From Skermanella rosea (GTDB lineage: Bacteria > Pseudomonadota > Alphaproteobacteria > Azospirillales > Azospirillaceae), in the NCBI RefSeq assembly GCF_016806835.2, contig NZ_CP086111.1, positions 3,403,471 to 3,467,470 on the forward strand: DNA of 64,000 nucleotides. Direction: 5' to 3'. Positions 34,900-43,466 of this stretch are shown here, one piece after another (within the stretch, counting starts at the first letter, position 1; each line of letters starts with the position of its first letter). The position numbers and the translations under genes were made by a program. The notes beneath the pieces were generated by a model. The model was given only the letters and a program-made list of their open reading frames with translations. It searched no databases and was not told the origin of the DNA.

Positions 34900-35010
34900 C
34901 ACGGCCGCAGTATAGAAGCCTGGACGCCGCGGCGCGAGCGGAACAGGCCGAGGTTGCCTCCCCCTTCAGGGTGGTTATGATGGCCGCCCCGTCCCCAGGC
35001 CGCAGGTCCC

Positions 35011-35721
35011 ATGTCCGTCCTCCAGCGAGTTTCCACCGCCCTGCCCCGGCGGCGCGTCCTTCCGGCCGTGCTGGCGATCGGGCTGGGCGTCGCCGCGGTC
35101 ACGGTCGGCTGGGTCGTGCTGTACCGGGCGGTGCCGCCGCCCGGCACGCCGCTGATGCTGATCCGGGCGTTCGGCGGTGCCGGGATCGAGAAGGACTGGG
35201 TCGGCCTCGAAAGCCTGTCCGGCGCCCTGCCCCGGGCGGTGATCGCGTCCGAGGACAGCCTGTTCTGCAGCCATGCCGGCTTCGATTGGGACTCGCTGCG
35301 CCAGGCATGGCAGGGAAACCTGGCCGGCCGGTCGCTGAGGGGCGGCAGCACGATCACCATGCAGACCGCCAAGAACGCCTATCTCTGGCAGGACCGGACC
35401 TACCTGCGGAAAGGGCTGGAGGCCTGGTTCACGCTGTGGATCGAGCTGGTCTGGCCGAAGGCGCGGATCATGGAGGTCTACCTGAACATCATCGAGTGGG
35501 GCGACGGCATATACGGCGCAGAGGCGGCCGCCCGCGCCTATTTCGGCAAGCCGGCATCGGCCCTGACCCGTCGGGAGGCCGCGCTCATGGCGGCGGTGCT
35601 GCCCAATCCGCTGCGCTGGTCGCCCGCCAAGCCGACCCGCTACATCGCCGGCCGCGCCAACGTGATCCAGCAGCGCATGGCGATCGTGGAACGGGACGGG
35701 CTGGACGATTGCATCGGCTGA
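35011..35721 (+). CDS. mtgA: monofunctional biosynthetic peptidoglycan transglycosylase
   Basis: 236 residues with one N-terminal membrane anchor (VLAIGLGVAAVTVGWVVLY) and a periplasmic GT51 domain. Motifs: catalytic Glu in IASEDSLFCSHAGFDWDSL, RGGSTITMQTAKN, RKGLEAWFTLWIEL and EVYLNIIEWGDGIYGAEAAA. It polymerises lipid II glycan chains without a transpeptidase domain. Its length matches MtgA. AGGTCCC lies before the ATG. It is divergent from the dinG-type gene. Confidence 0.94.
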   Translation: MSVLQRVSTALPRRRVLPAVLAIGLGVAAVTVGWVVLYRAVPPPGTPLMLIRAFGGAGIEKDWVGLESLSGALPRAVIASEDSLFCSHAGFDWDSLRQAWQGNLAGRSLRGGSTITMQTAKNAYLWQDRTYLRKGLEAWFTLWIELVWPKARIMEVYLNIIEWGDGIYGAEAAARAYFGKPASALTRREAALMAAVLPNPLRWSPAKPTRYIAGRANVIQQRMAIVERDGLDDCIG

Positions 35722-35795
35722 CCGGCGGGACGAGGGAAACCCTTCCGCGTTCCTTCTGTTGAGATGGGAGATCCATCAACGAAAGGGACCGGACC

Positions 35796-36065
35796 ATGTC
35801 GGAAACGACGACCGACCACGACAAGATCCGCAAATGGGCCGAGCAGCACGGCGGCAAGCCGGCGGTGGTGAAATCGACCCACGGCCAGGGCGGCGTCGGG
35901 ATCATCCGGATCGAGTTCCCCGACGCTCCCAACTCGAAGAACGACAGCCTGGAGGAAATCTCCTGGGAAGAATTCTTCAAGCAGTTCGAGGACCACAAGC
36001 TGGCCATGGTGTTCGAGCAGAAGAGCAACTTCAACAAGATCATCAGCCGGGATTCGGCGAAGTAG
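35796..36065 (+). CDS. conserved-looking small hypothetical protein
   Basis: 89 residues behind a good GAAAGGGACC site. The body reads KIRKWAEQHGGKPAVVKST, then GIIRIEFPDAPNSKNDSLEEISWEEFFKQFEDHKLAMVFEQK. This is a compact alpha/beta protein with no signal peptide, and the sequence is not low-complexity, so it is likely a real gene. I do not recognise a characterised family; similar short proteins occur widely in rhizobia and azospirilla with no known role. It lies 74 bases after mtgA. Confidence 0.7.
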   Translation: MSETTTDHDKIRKWAEQHGGKPAVVKSTHGQGGVGIIRIEFPDAPNSKNDSLEEISWEEFFKQFEDHKLAMVFEQKSNFNKIISRDSAK

Positions 36066-36177
36066 CACCAGCGGCCCGGAAGCCGGCACCCTCCTCGGGA
36101 TAACGTACCATCGGAAGCTTTCGGGACAGCGGGCATTCGAGACAAAATCGGTCCCCTGTCACCACCGGGTGGACCCT

Positions 36178-36453
36178 ATGGAGCGTTCGGCTTCCGAGGA
36201 CCTCATTCGCACCGTGGTCTGCGCCTATGCCCGTGCGAAGAGCATGCTGCCCCATCCCGACGCCGGGTATCGGGCCGCCATAGAGATACTCCTGAAACAC
36301 AACCGAAGATTGACACCAGAGGAAGCCGCCGACCGTCTCATAGCGATGCTGTGCTATGCGGCGGAAGAGCGGCCCGAATGGCTCCAGGTCGAGCAACCGG
36401 TGGCCGGCGCCTTCCTAAGCCGGCCCCCGAGCGACCGGATCGCGGATCCATGA
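36178..36453 (+). CDS. small hypothetical protein
   Basis: 91 residues from ATG 36178 (GTG 36169 possible). Mostly helical, with SEDLIRTVVCAYARAKSM and ERPEWLQVEQPVAG. Weak ribosome site GGGTGGA. It ends 13 bases before the convergent P450 gene. No domain recognised; coding status is moderately likely. Confidence 0.45.
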   Translation: MERSASEDLIRTVVCAYARAKSMLPHPDAGYRAAIEILLKHNRRLTPEEAADRLIAMLCYAAEERPEWLQVEQPVAGAFLSRPPSDRIADP

Positions 36454-36466
36454 CTTTCCGCGTCGC

Positions 36467-37894
36467 CTAACCGGTCCGCCGGACCAGATCGAACCGGGCC
36501 GCACGATCCGGCTGGGTCGTGATGACGGCGGTCGGCAGGACGGGAGGATGGTGGTCGGGCAATCCGATCCTGAAGGCCGTCGCCATGGCTGCGACGACCA
36601 GGACGGCCTCGGTCAGGGCGAACTGGGCGCCGATGCAGACGCGGGGGCCCACGCCGAACGGGAGATAGGCGAACCGGTCGGGCGGAGCGGCGTCGGGCAG
36701 GAAACGGGCGGGGTCGAAGACGTCCGGATCCCGCCACAGCTTCCGATGCCGATGGAGGATCCAGGGAGCCACCATGACAAGGTCCCGGGGGCGCACCGGC
36801 ACGCCGCCCACGAGATCCTCGCCGATCGCCTCCCGGACGAGGACGAAGGCCGGGGGGTAGAGGCGGAGCGCTTCCTGGACGACGGCCCTGGTCAGGACGA
36901 GGCCGGGCAGCGCCAGGGCGGCCCCGTCGCGAGAAAGGTCGATGCCCGCCGCCTCGCGGGCGACGCCCTCCTGGATGTCCGGCGCCAGCGCCAGCAGGTA
37001 CAGCGACCAGAAGATCGCGAGTGCCGTCGTCTCGTGGCCGGCGACGATCATCGTGGCGACCTGGTCGCGCAGTTCGTCGGCCGGGATTTCGGCGCCGGTC
37101 TCGGGATCGCGGGCGGCGCGCAGGAGATCGAACAGGTCGCGGGGCGTGTCGGCGGAGCGGGCGGCGCCCCGGAACCGCTCCGCCATGATGGTTTCGATCA
37201 GCCCCATCCATTCGGCCTGGAAGCGCCTCCGGGCGAGGTCGTGCAGATTGGGCACTGCGGCCGGAAGCAGGAAATCGAGCAGGTAGGGCCGTCCCAGCCG
37301 CTCCGCGTAATGCGCGATCAGCCGGCGCATCCCGGCACCGTGGGCCGACATCTCCACCGAGAACATCGACCGGCCGGCGATATCGAGCGCGAGGTGCTGG
37401 CAGAAGGAGACCAGTTCGACAGGGCCCTCCTCGGCGCGGGCCGCGATGCCGGCGACCGCCTCCCGGGTCGCGTCGGCGATGTGGCGGGCCAGCACCGGGA
37501 TCGCGCGCGGCGTGAAGGCCGGCGCCAGGGTCTGCCGCTGGTGGCGCCAGAGCTTGCCCTCGGTGAGAAACAGGCCGTCCCCCATCAGCGGCCGGATGAT
37601 GCGGATCGATGCCGGCGTCCGCCGGTAATTCGCATGGTTATCGACCAGCACATGGCGGATGCCGTCCGGGTCGTTCACGAGAACCCGGCCCCGCCAGAGG
37701 AAGGACGAGGGAACCACGTCCCGCTCGTAGGCCTGCCGGGACCAGGCGGTCAGCGCATTCGTACGGAAGGCCTTGAGCTGCCTGTACCAGGGCAACGGCG
37801 CAGCCGCCGGTTCCAGGCGGGGCGGAACCACTCCGGCCGGAGTTCGGTCGAGGGGGGTGGAAGCCTTGGGATCGGGTGAGATCGACGCTGTCAT
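36467..37894 (-). CDS. cytochrome P450
   Basis: 475-residue soluble haem monooxygenase. The I-helix oxygen-binding motif AGHETT, the K-helix EALR (ExxR), the PERF-like segment DPARFLP and the haem loop FGVGPRVCIG with axial Cys420 are all present. The length and the FAYLPFGVGPRVCIGAQFAL form resemble CYP102/CYP4-like fatty-acid or alkane-type bacterial P450s rather than the shorter camphor class. No redox partner gene is adjacent and no reductase domain is fused. Substrate unknown. Confidence 0.93.
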   Translation of the reverse strand: MTASISPDPKASTPLDRTPAGVVPPRLEPAAAPLPWYRQLKAFRTNALTAWSRQAYERDVVPSSFLWRGRVLVNDPDGIRHVLVDNHANYRRTPASIRIIRPLMGDGLFLTEGKLWRHQRQTLAPAFTPRAIPVLARHIADATREAVAGIAARAEEGPVELVSFCQHLALDIAGRSMFSVEMSAHGAGMRRLIAHYAERLGRPYLLDFLLPAAVPNLHDLARRRFQAEWMGLIETIMAERFRGAARSADTPRDLFDLLRAARDPETGAEIPADELRDQVATMIVAGHETTALAIFWSLYLLALAPDIQEGVAREAAGIDLSRDGAALALPGLVLTRAVVQEALRLYPPAFVLVREAIGEDLVGGVPVRPRDLVMVAPWILHRHRKLWRDPDVFDPARFLPDAAPPDRFAYLPFGVGPRVCIGAQFALTEAVLVVAAMATAFRIGLPDHHPPVLPTAVITTQPDRAARFDLVRRTG

Positions 37895-38013
37895 CGGTCG
37901 CGACCGCGTTCTGATGCCGGGGCCCTACGGTACCTCATTCACGGCGGCCGAGGTGATATCTTCGGTAAACCGCCCGGACGGCAGAGGGGCGGATCCCGCC
38001 TCGGGGGCTGGCG

Positions 38014-38448
38014 TCACTCGGAAACCGATGCCGGGATGCGGCAGCTGAATTCGCGGCCGTGCAGCGTGCGGTACAGGGCCCGCAGCTTCTGCCGGTCGGC
38101 GTCGCGCAGGCAGCCGCGCATCAGGTCGTCGTGGAGCTGGACGGCCTGGGTGCGGTTGAGGCCGTGTCCCTTGGACAGCAGGACGGCGAGGAGAAGGGAG
38201 GCGTCGGCGTCGGTCCGGGCCTGGCGCTGGTCCGCGGCGGCCATGGCGCGCCGCAGGTCGGCGATGGCGTCTTCCTTCCCGCTGATCCTGCCGGAGGGAT
38301 CGGCGTTGCGGACCTGGAGCGGAGAAGGCCGGCCGCTGATGCCGAGGCGTTCCGCGGCGACCAGGGCGGTTTCATGCCGCGGCGCGCCGCCGGTGCGGCT
38401 CCGGCGGCGGGACAGCAGGTTGGACAGGTGGTCAAACAGGCCAGCCAT
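38014..38448 (-). CDS. hypothetical protein
   Basis: 144 residues. A basic N-terminal helix (GLFDHLSNLLSRRRSRTGG) could associate with membranes. The C-terminal half is helical: DADASLLLAVLLSKGHG and RTQAVQLHDDLMRGCLRDADRQKLRALY. GGGAGGGTGACG lies upstream of the ATG. No known domain recognised. It lies between the P450 and a TetR gene, on the same strand as both. Confidence 0.55.
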   Translation of the reverse strand: MAGLFDHLSNLLSRRRSRTGGAPRHETALVAAERLGISGRPSPLQVRNADPSGRISGKEDAIADLRRAMAAADQRQARTDADASLLLAVLLSKGHGLNRTQAVQLHDDLMRGCLRDADRQKLRALYRTLHGREFSCRIPASVSE

Positions 38449-38520
38449 CCAAACTCGTCACCCTCCCACCGACGCGGTTCGCGCACCCGAAGGAGTGCGT
38501 CGGAGGTAGTTACGCCATCT

Positions 38521-39141
38521 TCATTTATTTATAGTTAAGGGGCCGCAGGCGGCGTCCACCAGCGCCTCGGCCGCCGCCGCGGCGGCCTGGCCGACGCCGT
38601 CGGCGCCCAGCGTCTGGCCGCTGGTATAGGCCCCGTCCATCACGAGCAGGAGCTGGTCGGCCAGCAGGCCGGGGTCGGCGGCGCCGACGGCGCTCGCCAG
38701 GCCGCGCAGACGTTCCCTGAGTTCGCGCTTGTTCGCCCGGGCCACGGCGTGGCCGGGATGGTCCGGCTCGGGGAATTCGACCGCGGTGTTGATGAACGGG
38801 CAGCCGCGGTATCCCGGCGACGTCGTGCGCTTGCCGAGCGCCGTGAACAGCGCGCGGATCTGCGCCCTTGGATCGTCCGGATGACGCGCGGTCACGCGGT
38901 CCCACCAGTCCCAGTAAACGCGATCGAAATCCTCCAGGAAGGCCGCGACCAGCTCGTCCTTGCCGGAGAAGTTGCGGTAGAGGCTCATCTTCGCGACGCC
39001 GGAATGGGCGATCACGGCGTCCACGCCGACCGCCCGGATGCCGTCGCGGTAGAACAGTTCGGCCGCCGCCTTAAGGATGCGCGCCCGGGCCGACTTGCCC
39101 GATCCGTCCGGGGCCGGCTCGTCCTGGATGGGTTCCTGCAT
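38521..39141 (-). CDS. TetR/AcrR family transcriptional regulator
   Basis: 206 residues. The DNA-binding domain is ARARILKAAAELFYRDG ... GVDAVIAHSGVAKMSLYRNF. The C-terminal domain contains GCPFINTAVEFPEPDHPGH, as seen in TetR proteins related to YcdC/RutR-like or LuxR-type drug-response regulators. The longest frame begins at 39264, across the divergent promoter; ATG 39141 is preferred because it leaves the promoter free and begins shortly before the domain. It is divergent from an MFS transporter gene and probably represses it through an inverted repeat in the 85-base gap. Confidence 0.87.
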   Translation of the reverse strand: MQEPIQDEPAPDGSGKSARARILKAAAELFYRDGIRAVGVDAVIAHSGVAKMSLYRNFSGKDELVAAFLEDFDRVYWDWWDRVTARHPDDPRAQIRALFTALGKRTTSPGYRGCPFINTAVEFPEPDHPGHAVARANKRELRERLRGLASAVGAADPGLLADQLLLVMDGAYTSGQTLGADGVGQAAAAAAEALVDAACGPLTINK

Positions 39142-39164
39142 GGGTGCTCGTCCAATCAAATCCG

Positions 39165-39196
39165 TTGACAGATGATACAGGACGGTCTCTATCATC
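39165..39196 (+). promoter_or_regulatory. promoter and operator of the MFS transporter gene
   Basis: A consensus -35 TTGACA at 39165-39170 is followed by a -10-like TCTATC at 39188-39193 (17-base spacing). The inverted repeat GATGATA (39171-39177) / TATCATC (39190-39196) fills the spacer and overlaps the -10, where a repressor would block RNA polymerase. It fits control by the divergent TetR. Confidence 0.6.
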
Positions 39197-39226
39197 GCAA
39201 CAGTTTCTCCCACCGGAGCCATCCCG

Positions 39227-40519
39227 ATGTCCCTCCTGAGTTCCCGGCTGGCACGCGGACGCATCCACTACGGATGGTATGTCGCGGGCATCACCTTCGT
39301 AACGCTGCTGGTCGCGGCGGGCATCCGGTCGATGCCGAGCATCCTGATCGTCCCCGTCGAGCAGGAGTTCGGGTGGTCCAGGGCGACCATCTCGTTCGCG
39401 GTCGCGATCAACCTGGTCCTTTACGGCCTGATGGGACCGTTCGCGGCGGCCCTGATGGACCGGTTGGGCATCCGGACCACGATCGTCACCTCGCTCCTGC
39501 TGGTGGCTTCCGGAATCGCGCTGACCCCGCTGATGACCGCTCCTTGGCAGCTGGTGCTGCTGTGGGGCGTGGTGGTCGGAACGGGGACCGGCATGACGGC
39601 GCTGGTGCTCGGCGCCACGGTGGTGAACCGCTGGTTCGGCGAGCGGCGCGGGCTGGTCATGGGCCTGCTGACCGCCAGCACCGCGACCGGGCAACTGCTG
39701 TTCCTGCCGCTGCTGGCGATGATCGTGCAGGAAGTCGGCTGGCGCACGGCGGTGATCGGCGTCGGCGCGGTGGCGCTGGCCGTCATCCCGGCGGTCCTGC
39801 TGCTGATGCGGGAACGGCCGCGCGACGTCGGGCTGGCGCCCTTCGGCCGGACGGAGATGGAGGCGCCCCCTCCGCCCAGCATGGGCAACCCGTTCGGCCA
39901 TGCGCTGGGCGCGCTGGCCGAGGGAGTGCGGTCCCGGGATTTCTGGCTGCTGTTCGGCACCTTCTTCATCTGCGGGCTGAGCACGAACGGCCTGATCGGC
40001 ACCCACCTGATCGCCGCCTGCATCGACGCCGGCATCCCGGAGCTCCGGGCGGCGGGGCTGCTCGCGATGATGGGCATCTTCGACCTGGTCGGGACGACGC
40101 TGAGCGGCTGGCTGTCGGACCGCTACGACAACCGCTACCTGCTGGCCTGGTATTATGCGCTGCGCGGCCTGTCGCTGCTGTGGCTGCCCTTCGCCCTGGA
40201 CCTGTCCTTCCTCGGCCTGTCGCTGTTCGCCGTCTTCTACGGCCTGGACTGGATCGCGACGGTTCCGCCGACGGTCCGCCTCGCCACCAACGCCTTCGGG
40301 CGGGACAAGGCGCCGATGATGTTCGGCTGGATCTTCACAGGGCACCAGATCGGTGCCGCGGTCGCCGCCTTCGGAGCCGGCGCCATGCGGACCGTGATGG
40401 ACGGCTACCTGGAGGCTTTCCTGCTAGCCGGGCTCGCCTGCCTGCTGGCCGCCGGAATGTCGCTGATGATCGGCCGGGCGCCCGCGGCGCCGGCCCGGGT
40501 CGTCCAGGAGGCGGCCTGA
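39227..40519 (+). CDS. MFS transporter (monocarboxylate/oxalate-formate antiporter-like)
   Basis: 430 residues with about 12 hydrophobic helices. It opens IHYGWYVAGITFVTLLVAAG, typical of the monocarboxylate/oxalate-formate-antiporter-like MFS subgroup, with WFGERRGLVMGLLTAST and LSGWLSDRYDNRYLL as the conserved loop motifs. It is predicted to sit in the inner membrane and move an organic anion or drug; direction and substrate are unknown. The ribosome site CGGAGCC precedes the ATG. The divergent TetR gene and the operator-like repeat suggest substrate-inducible expression. It is followed by the MaoC-like gene after 54 bases. Confidence 0.88.
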   Translation: MSLLSSRLARGRIHYGWYVAGITFVTLLVAAGIRSMPSILIVPVEQEFGWSRATISFAVAINLVLYGLMGPFAAALMDRLGIRTTIVTSLLLVASGIALTPLMTAPWQLVLLWGVVVGTGTGMTALVLGATVVNRWFGERRGLVMGLLTASTATGQLLFLPLLAMIVQEVGWRTAVIGVGAVALAVIPAVLLLMRERPRDVGLAPFGRTEMEAPPPPSMGNPFGHALGALAEGVRSRDFWLLFGTFFICGLSTNGLIGTHLIAACIDAGIPELRAAGLLAMMGIFDLVGTTLSGWLSDRYDNRYLLAWYYALRGLSLLWLPFALDLSFLGLSLFAVFYGLDWIATVPPTVRLATNAFGRDKAPMMFGWIFTGHQIGAAVAAFGAGAMRTVMDGYLEAFLLAGLACLLAAGMSLMIGRAPAAPARVVQEAA

Positions 40520-40573
40520 CGGCGACTGCCCCCCGATACAACGCAACCCCTGGGATGCAGAAGGAGCCTGACG

Positions 40574-41047
40574 ATGCGCACGCTGGATGACCTGACGGTG
40601 GGTGACCGGTTCGCCGGCGGCCCGCTGGCCGTGACCGAAGCTGACATTCTCGAGTTCGCCGGCCGGTACGACCCGCAGCCTTTCCACCTCGACCCCGTCG
40701 CCGCCAGGGAAACCCTGTTCGGCGGCCTGGCGGCGAGCGGCTGGCACACGGCGGCACTCACCATGAGGATGATCATAGACGGCGAGGGGGAACTCGCGGG
40801 AGGTTTCGTCGGACTGGGCGTCGAGGAACTGGCGTGGCCGCAGCCGGTCCGTCCGGGCGATGTCCTGCGGATCGAGAGCGAAGTGCTGGGGATCACCCCC
40901 TCGGCCTCGCGGCCGGACCGCGGAACGGTACGGATGCGCACCCTGACCTATAACCACAAGGACGAGGTGGTCCAGCGATTCACGGCCGTCCTCCTGGTGC
41001 CGCGGCGCACCGGGTTGCCAGGAGAACGTCAGGTTGGTAATGGTTAA
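40574..41047 (+). CDS. MaoC-like (R)-specific enoyl-CoA hydratase / acyl dehydratase
   Basis: 157-residue hot-dog-fold protein. FAGRYDPQPFHLDPVAA is the MaoC hydratase motif with catalytic Asp and His, and GGLAASGWHTAALTMRMI is the following helix. Such enzymes hydrate enoyl-CoA thioesters; many stand-alone members are of unknown specificity. AGAAGGAGCC precedes the ATG. It follows the MFS gene with a short gap and precedes an SMP-30 gene, so these may be one catabolic unit. Confidence 0.87.
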   Translation: MRTLDDLTVGDRFAGGPLAVTEADILEFAGRYDPQPFHLDPVAARETLFGGLAASGWHTAALTMRMIIDGEGELAGGFVGLGVEELAWPQPVRPGDVLRIESEVLGITPSASRPDRGTVRMRTLTYNHKDEVVQRFTAVLLVPRRTGLPGERQVGNG

Positions 41048-41059
41048 TATATCGATATA
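41048..41059. repeat. 12-bp palindrome TATATCGATATA
   Basis: Perfect palindrome directly after the stop of the MaoC-like gene, in a short AT-rich gap 43 bases before the SMP-30 gene start. It may be an operator, a weak -10 region or chance. Confidence 0.3.
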
Positions 41060-41102
41060 AGGAATGGTCGGGTCTGGTGCCCGCCCCAGGGGGAGCTTGC
41101 GC

Positions 41103-41975
41103 ATGGACATCGAACGGATCGTCGCGGAACCGGCAAAACTGGGCGAAGGCCCGATCTGGTCGGTCGCCGAGCAGAAGCTCTACTGGGTCGACATCGACGG
41201 ACGCGCCCTGCACCGCTTCGATCCCTCTTCCGACCGAGACGAGAGCTGGCCGATGCCGGAGGAGATCGGCTGCATCGCGACCCGCCGGGATCACCGCATG
41301 CTGCTGGCACTGCGCAACGGGTTCGCCAACTTCGATCCCAGGACCGGGGACCTGGTCCGTCTGCTCGATCCGGAATCCGACAAGCCCGACAACCGCTTCA
41401 ACGACGGCACGACCGACAGCAGGGGTCGCTTCTGGGCCGGCACCATGCGCATGGGAACCCCGGGCGAGCACCCGGAAGGCGCCTTCTACCGTCTCGATGC
41501 GGATCTCGGATGCCATAGGATGATCGACGGATTCTGGACGACGAACGGCCTCGCTTTCAGCCCGGACGGGCGGACACTGTACATGTCGGACAGCAACGCC
41601 AAGGTTCGAACCATCTGGGCCTTCGACTATGATCCGGACGCCGGCGTGCCCTCCAACCGCCGCGTCTTCGTCGATACCAGGGACATGGCGGGCCGGCCCG
41701 ACGGCGGCGCCTGCGATGCCGACGGCTGCTACTGGATGGCCGGGATCGGCGGCGGCGAACTGGTCCGCTTCACGCCCGCGGGCGCGATCGACCGCACCAT
41801 AAAGGTGCCCTGCCGCACGCCGACCAAGATCGCGTTCGGCGGGCGCGGACTGGACGTCATCTACGTGACGTCGCTCCAAAAGGCCGGTGAGGAGCCCGAC
41901 CCGCTGGCCGGCTGCCTGTTCGCGATCACCGGAACCGGCGTCACCGGCGTGGAAGTTCCGCCGTTTGCCGGTTGA
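41103..41975 (+). CDS. SMP-30/gluconolactonase/LRE family lactonase
   Basis: 290 residues from ATG 41103, behind AGGGGGAGC. Six-bladed propeller enzyme: LGEGPIWSVAEQKLYWVDIDG with metal-ligand Glu15, RFNDGTTDSRGRFWAGTM and TNGLAFSPDGRTLYMSDS are the family segments. These enzymes use a divalent metal to hydrolyse sugar lactones such as gluconolactone or arabinolactone, usually in the cytoplasm. The adjacent transporter suggests sugar-acid use. The substrate cannot be read. Confidence 0.9.
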   Translation: MDIERIVAEPAKLGEGPIWSVAEQKLYWVDIDGRALHRFDPSSDRDESWPMPEEIGCIATRRDHRMLLALRNGFANFDPRTGDLVRLLDPESDKPDNRFNDGTTDSRGRFWAGTMRMGTPGEHPEGAFYRLDADLGCHRMIDGFWTTNGLAFSPDGRTLYMSDSNAKVRTIWAFDYDPDAGVPSNRRVFVDTRDMAGRPDGGACDADGCYWMAGIGGGELVRFTPAGAIDRTIKVPCRTPTKIAFGGRGLDVIYVTSLQKAGEEPDPLAGCLFAITGTGVTGVEVPPFAG

Positions 41976-41980
41976 AAGTA

Positions 41981-42001
41981 ATTTTCGGATAATTCGAAAA
42001 T
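41981..42001. repeat. inverted repeat ATTTTCG-N7-CGAAAAT
   Basis: Perfect 7-bp arms just after the stop of the SMP-30 gene, at the start of the 196-base AT-rich gap before the first desaturase gene. It could serve as a weak terminator or as an operator. Confidence 0.4.
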
Positions 42002-42098
42002 AGATTCAAAACAGGATCATTGCGACAATCGCCAGGAACTACACCCGCCTTAAACAGAACAGATCGGATACAATAACAACAAAAACTGAGTTTTTTAT

Positions 42099-42115
42099 AA
42101 GGCTAATATAGCCTT
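42099..42115. promoter_or_regulatory. hairpin-forming repeat AAGGCTA-ATA-TAGCCTT upstream of desaturase
   Basis: Perfect 7-bp arms with a three-base loop, preceded by TTTTTT (42091-42096) and lying about 57 bases before the desaturase ATG, inside its likely leader or promoter. It could be an operator or an RNA hairpin that responds to temperature or membrane state; this is inference. Confidence 0.4.
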
Positions 42116-42171
42116 TCAACCATTTCGTAGATTATCTGTAGCAATAGGACCCAACCCAAAGGAGATAAGGG

Positions 42172-43362
42172 ATGTCCATTGCTACGTTCGAACGCAATAT
42201 TTCCGTCAAAAATGATTCATCGGAAGGATTCGCCGATGCTCTTCCCGCCTCGGCGAACGACATACGGGCCGGAATGCACAGGCGGTTGCCGGCTTTCCTG
42301 CAGCCCTTCCTGACATGGCTGACCGCCCGTCCCGCGCCGGGCGAGGAGGCGCGGCCCAATACGGCCATGTTCCACGTGGTGACCGCCTTCGGCACCCTCG
42401 GTGCCGGCGTGGTGCTCAGCTTCCTGGCGCTGCACCTCTCCGGCTTCTGGCTGGCCGCCCTGCCCTTCCTCCTGATCCTGTCGGCATCCGGCATGGGCAA
42501 GCTGCAGGCCGTCGTCTTCCATCACTGCGCCCATGGCACGGTGTTCCGGAAAAGGGAAACGAACCGCCTGGTCGGGGAAACCATCTCGATCCTGCTGCTG
42601 ATGAAGCATTTCGACGTGTACCAGCATGAGCACATGCTGCATCACAGCCCCAACAAGCTGCTGACCCACGAGGACGAGTTCACCCAGTTCGTCATGAACC
42701 TGGCCGGACTGCGGCCCGGCCTGCCGAAGCCGGTGCTGTGGCGCCGGGTGATCGTCAGCTTCGTGTCGCCCTTCTTCCACCTGCGATTCCTGCTGGCGCG
42801 GGTCTCGTCCTGCCTGCTCTCCCACTCGACGGCGCACAACCTGATCGGCTGGGCGGCCTGGGGCAGCCTGTTTTATCTGGTCTGGCTCACCGGGACCTGG
42901 ACCGAGGTGGCGATCGCCTGGCTGCTTCCGGTGACCGTCCTCCTGCAGATCGGCACGGCGCTCCGGACCCTGTGCGAGCACCGCTTCCCGGAACAGGAAG
43001 TGATCGATGCCCGCGGCAAGACCTTCGTCTGCCTCGCCACCGCGGGCGTCTTTCCCGGATCACCGGTTCCGGAGCAGTCCGCGGCCACCCCGGGCGGCCT
43101 GTTGGCCTGGGCCGGCTGGTGGACGTCCATGCTGACGGTCCACCTGTTCTCCCGCGTGTTCGTGCTGGTCGGCGATGCCCCCTGCCATGACTTCCATCAT
43201 CGCCGCCCGGCGTCGCGCCGCTGGACGGATTATATCCACGCCCGCCAGAAGGACGCCGATACCGGCTGCCAGAGCTTTCCGCTCGGCTATATCGAGACGT
43301 GGGGGCTGATCGAGGCGATCGACGAGAACCTCGCCTCCCTGAGCACCGCCGGAAAGATCTGA
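42172..43362 (+). CDS. membrane fatty acid desaturase family protein
   Basis: 396 residues with several hydrophobic helices and three histidine clusters: HHCAHG, HEHMLHH and HDFHHRRP. These are the di-iron ligands of membrane desaturases and hydroxylases. It introduces a double bond or hydroxyl group into a lipid in the inner membrane; the exact position is unknown. The leader has an excellent AAAGGAGATAAGGG ribosome site. The 196-base upstream region is AT-rich with two inverted repeats. A second desaturase is encoded at 50722. Confidence 0.85.
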   Translation: MSIATFERNISVKNDSSEGFADALPASANDIRAGMHRRLPAFLQPFLTWLTARPAPGEEARPNTAMFHVVTAFGTLGAGVVLSFLALHLSGFWLAALPFLLILSASGMGKLQAVVFHHCAHGTVFRKRETNRLVGETISILLLMKHFDVYQHEHMLHHSPNKLLTHEDEFTQFVMNLAGLRPGLPKPVLWRRVIVSFVSPFFHLRFLLARVSSCLLSHSTAHNLIGWAAWGSLFYLVWLTGTWTEVAIAWLLPVTVLLQIGTALRTLCEHRFPEQEVIDARGKTFVCLATAGVFPGSPVPEQSAATPGGLLAWAGWWTSMLTVHLFSRVFVLVGDAPCHDFHHRRPASRRWTDYIHARQKDADTGCQSFPLGYIETWGLIEAIDENLASLSTAGKI

Positions 43363-43466
43363 GGGGAAGCCAAGGGTATCGCCGAAGCCGCGGCCTGCCC
43401 GAGAATCGGGTGACGCGGCGAAAATTTCCGGAAAGGGATCCGCTCGACGGAGTTCGTTTCGAAGGG

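Noticed and set aside
32356-34980. Plus-strand open frame of 874 codons opposite the DinG-type helicase
   Set aside because: Antisense to a protein with Walker A, Fe-S cysteines and helicase motifs; no domain recognisable in this frame.
39071-40345. Minus-strand frame of 424 codons opposite the MFS transporter
   Set aside because: Gln/His/Arg-rich shadow of twelve clear membrane helices.
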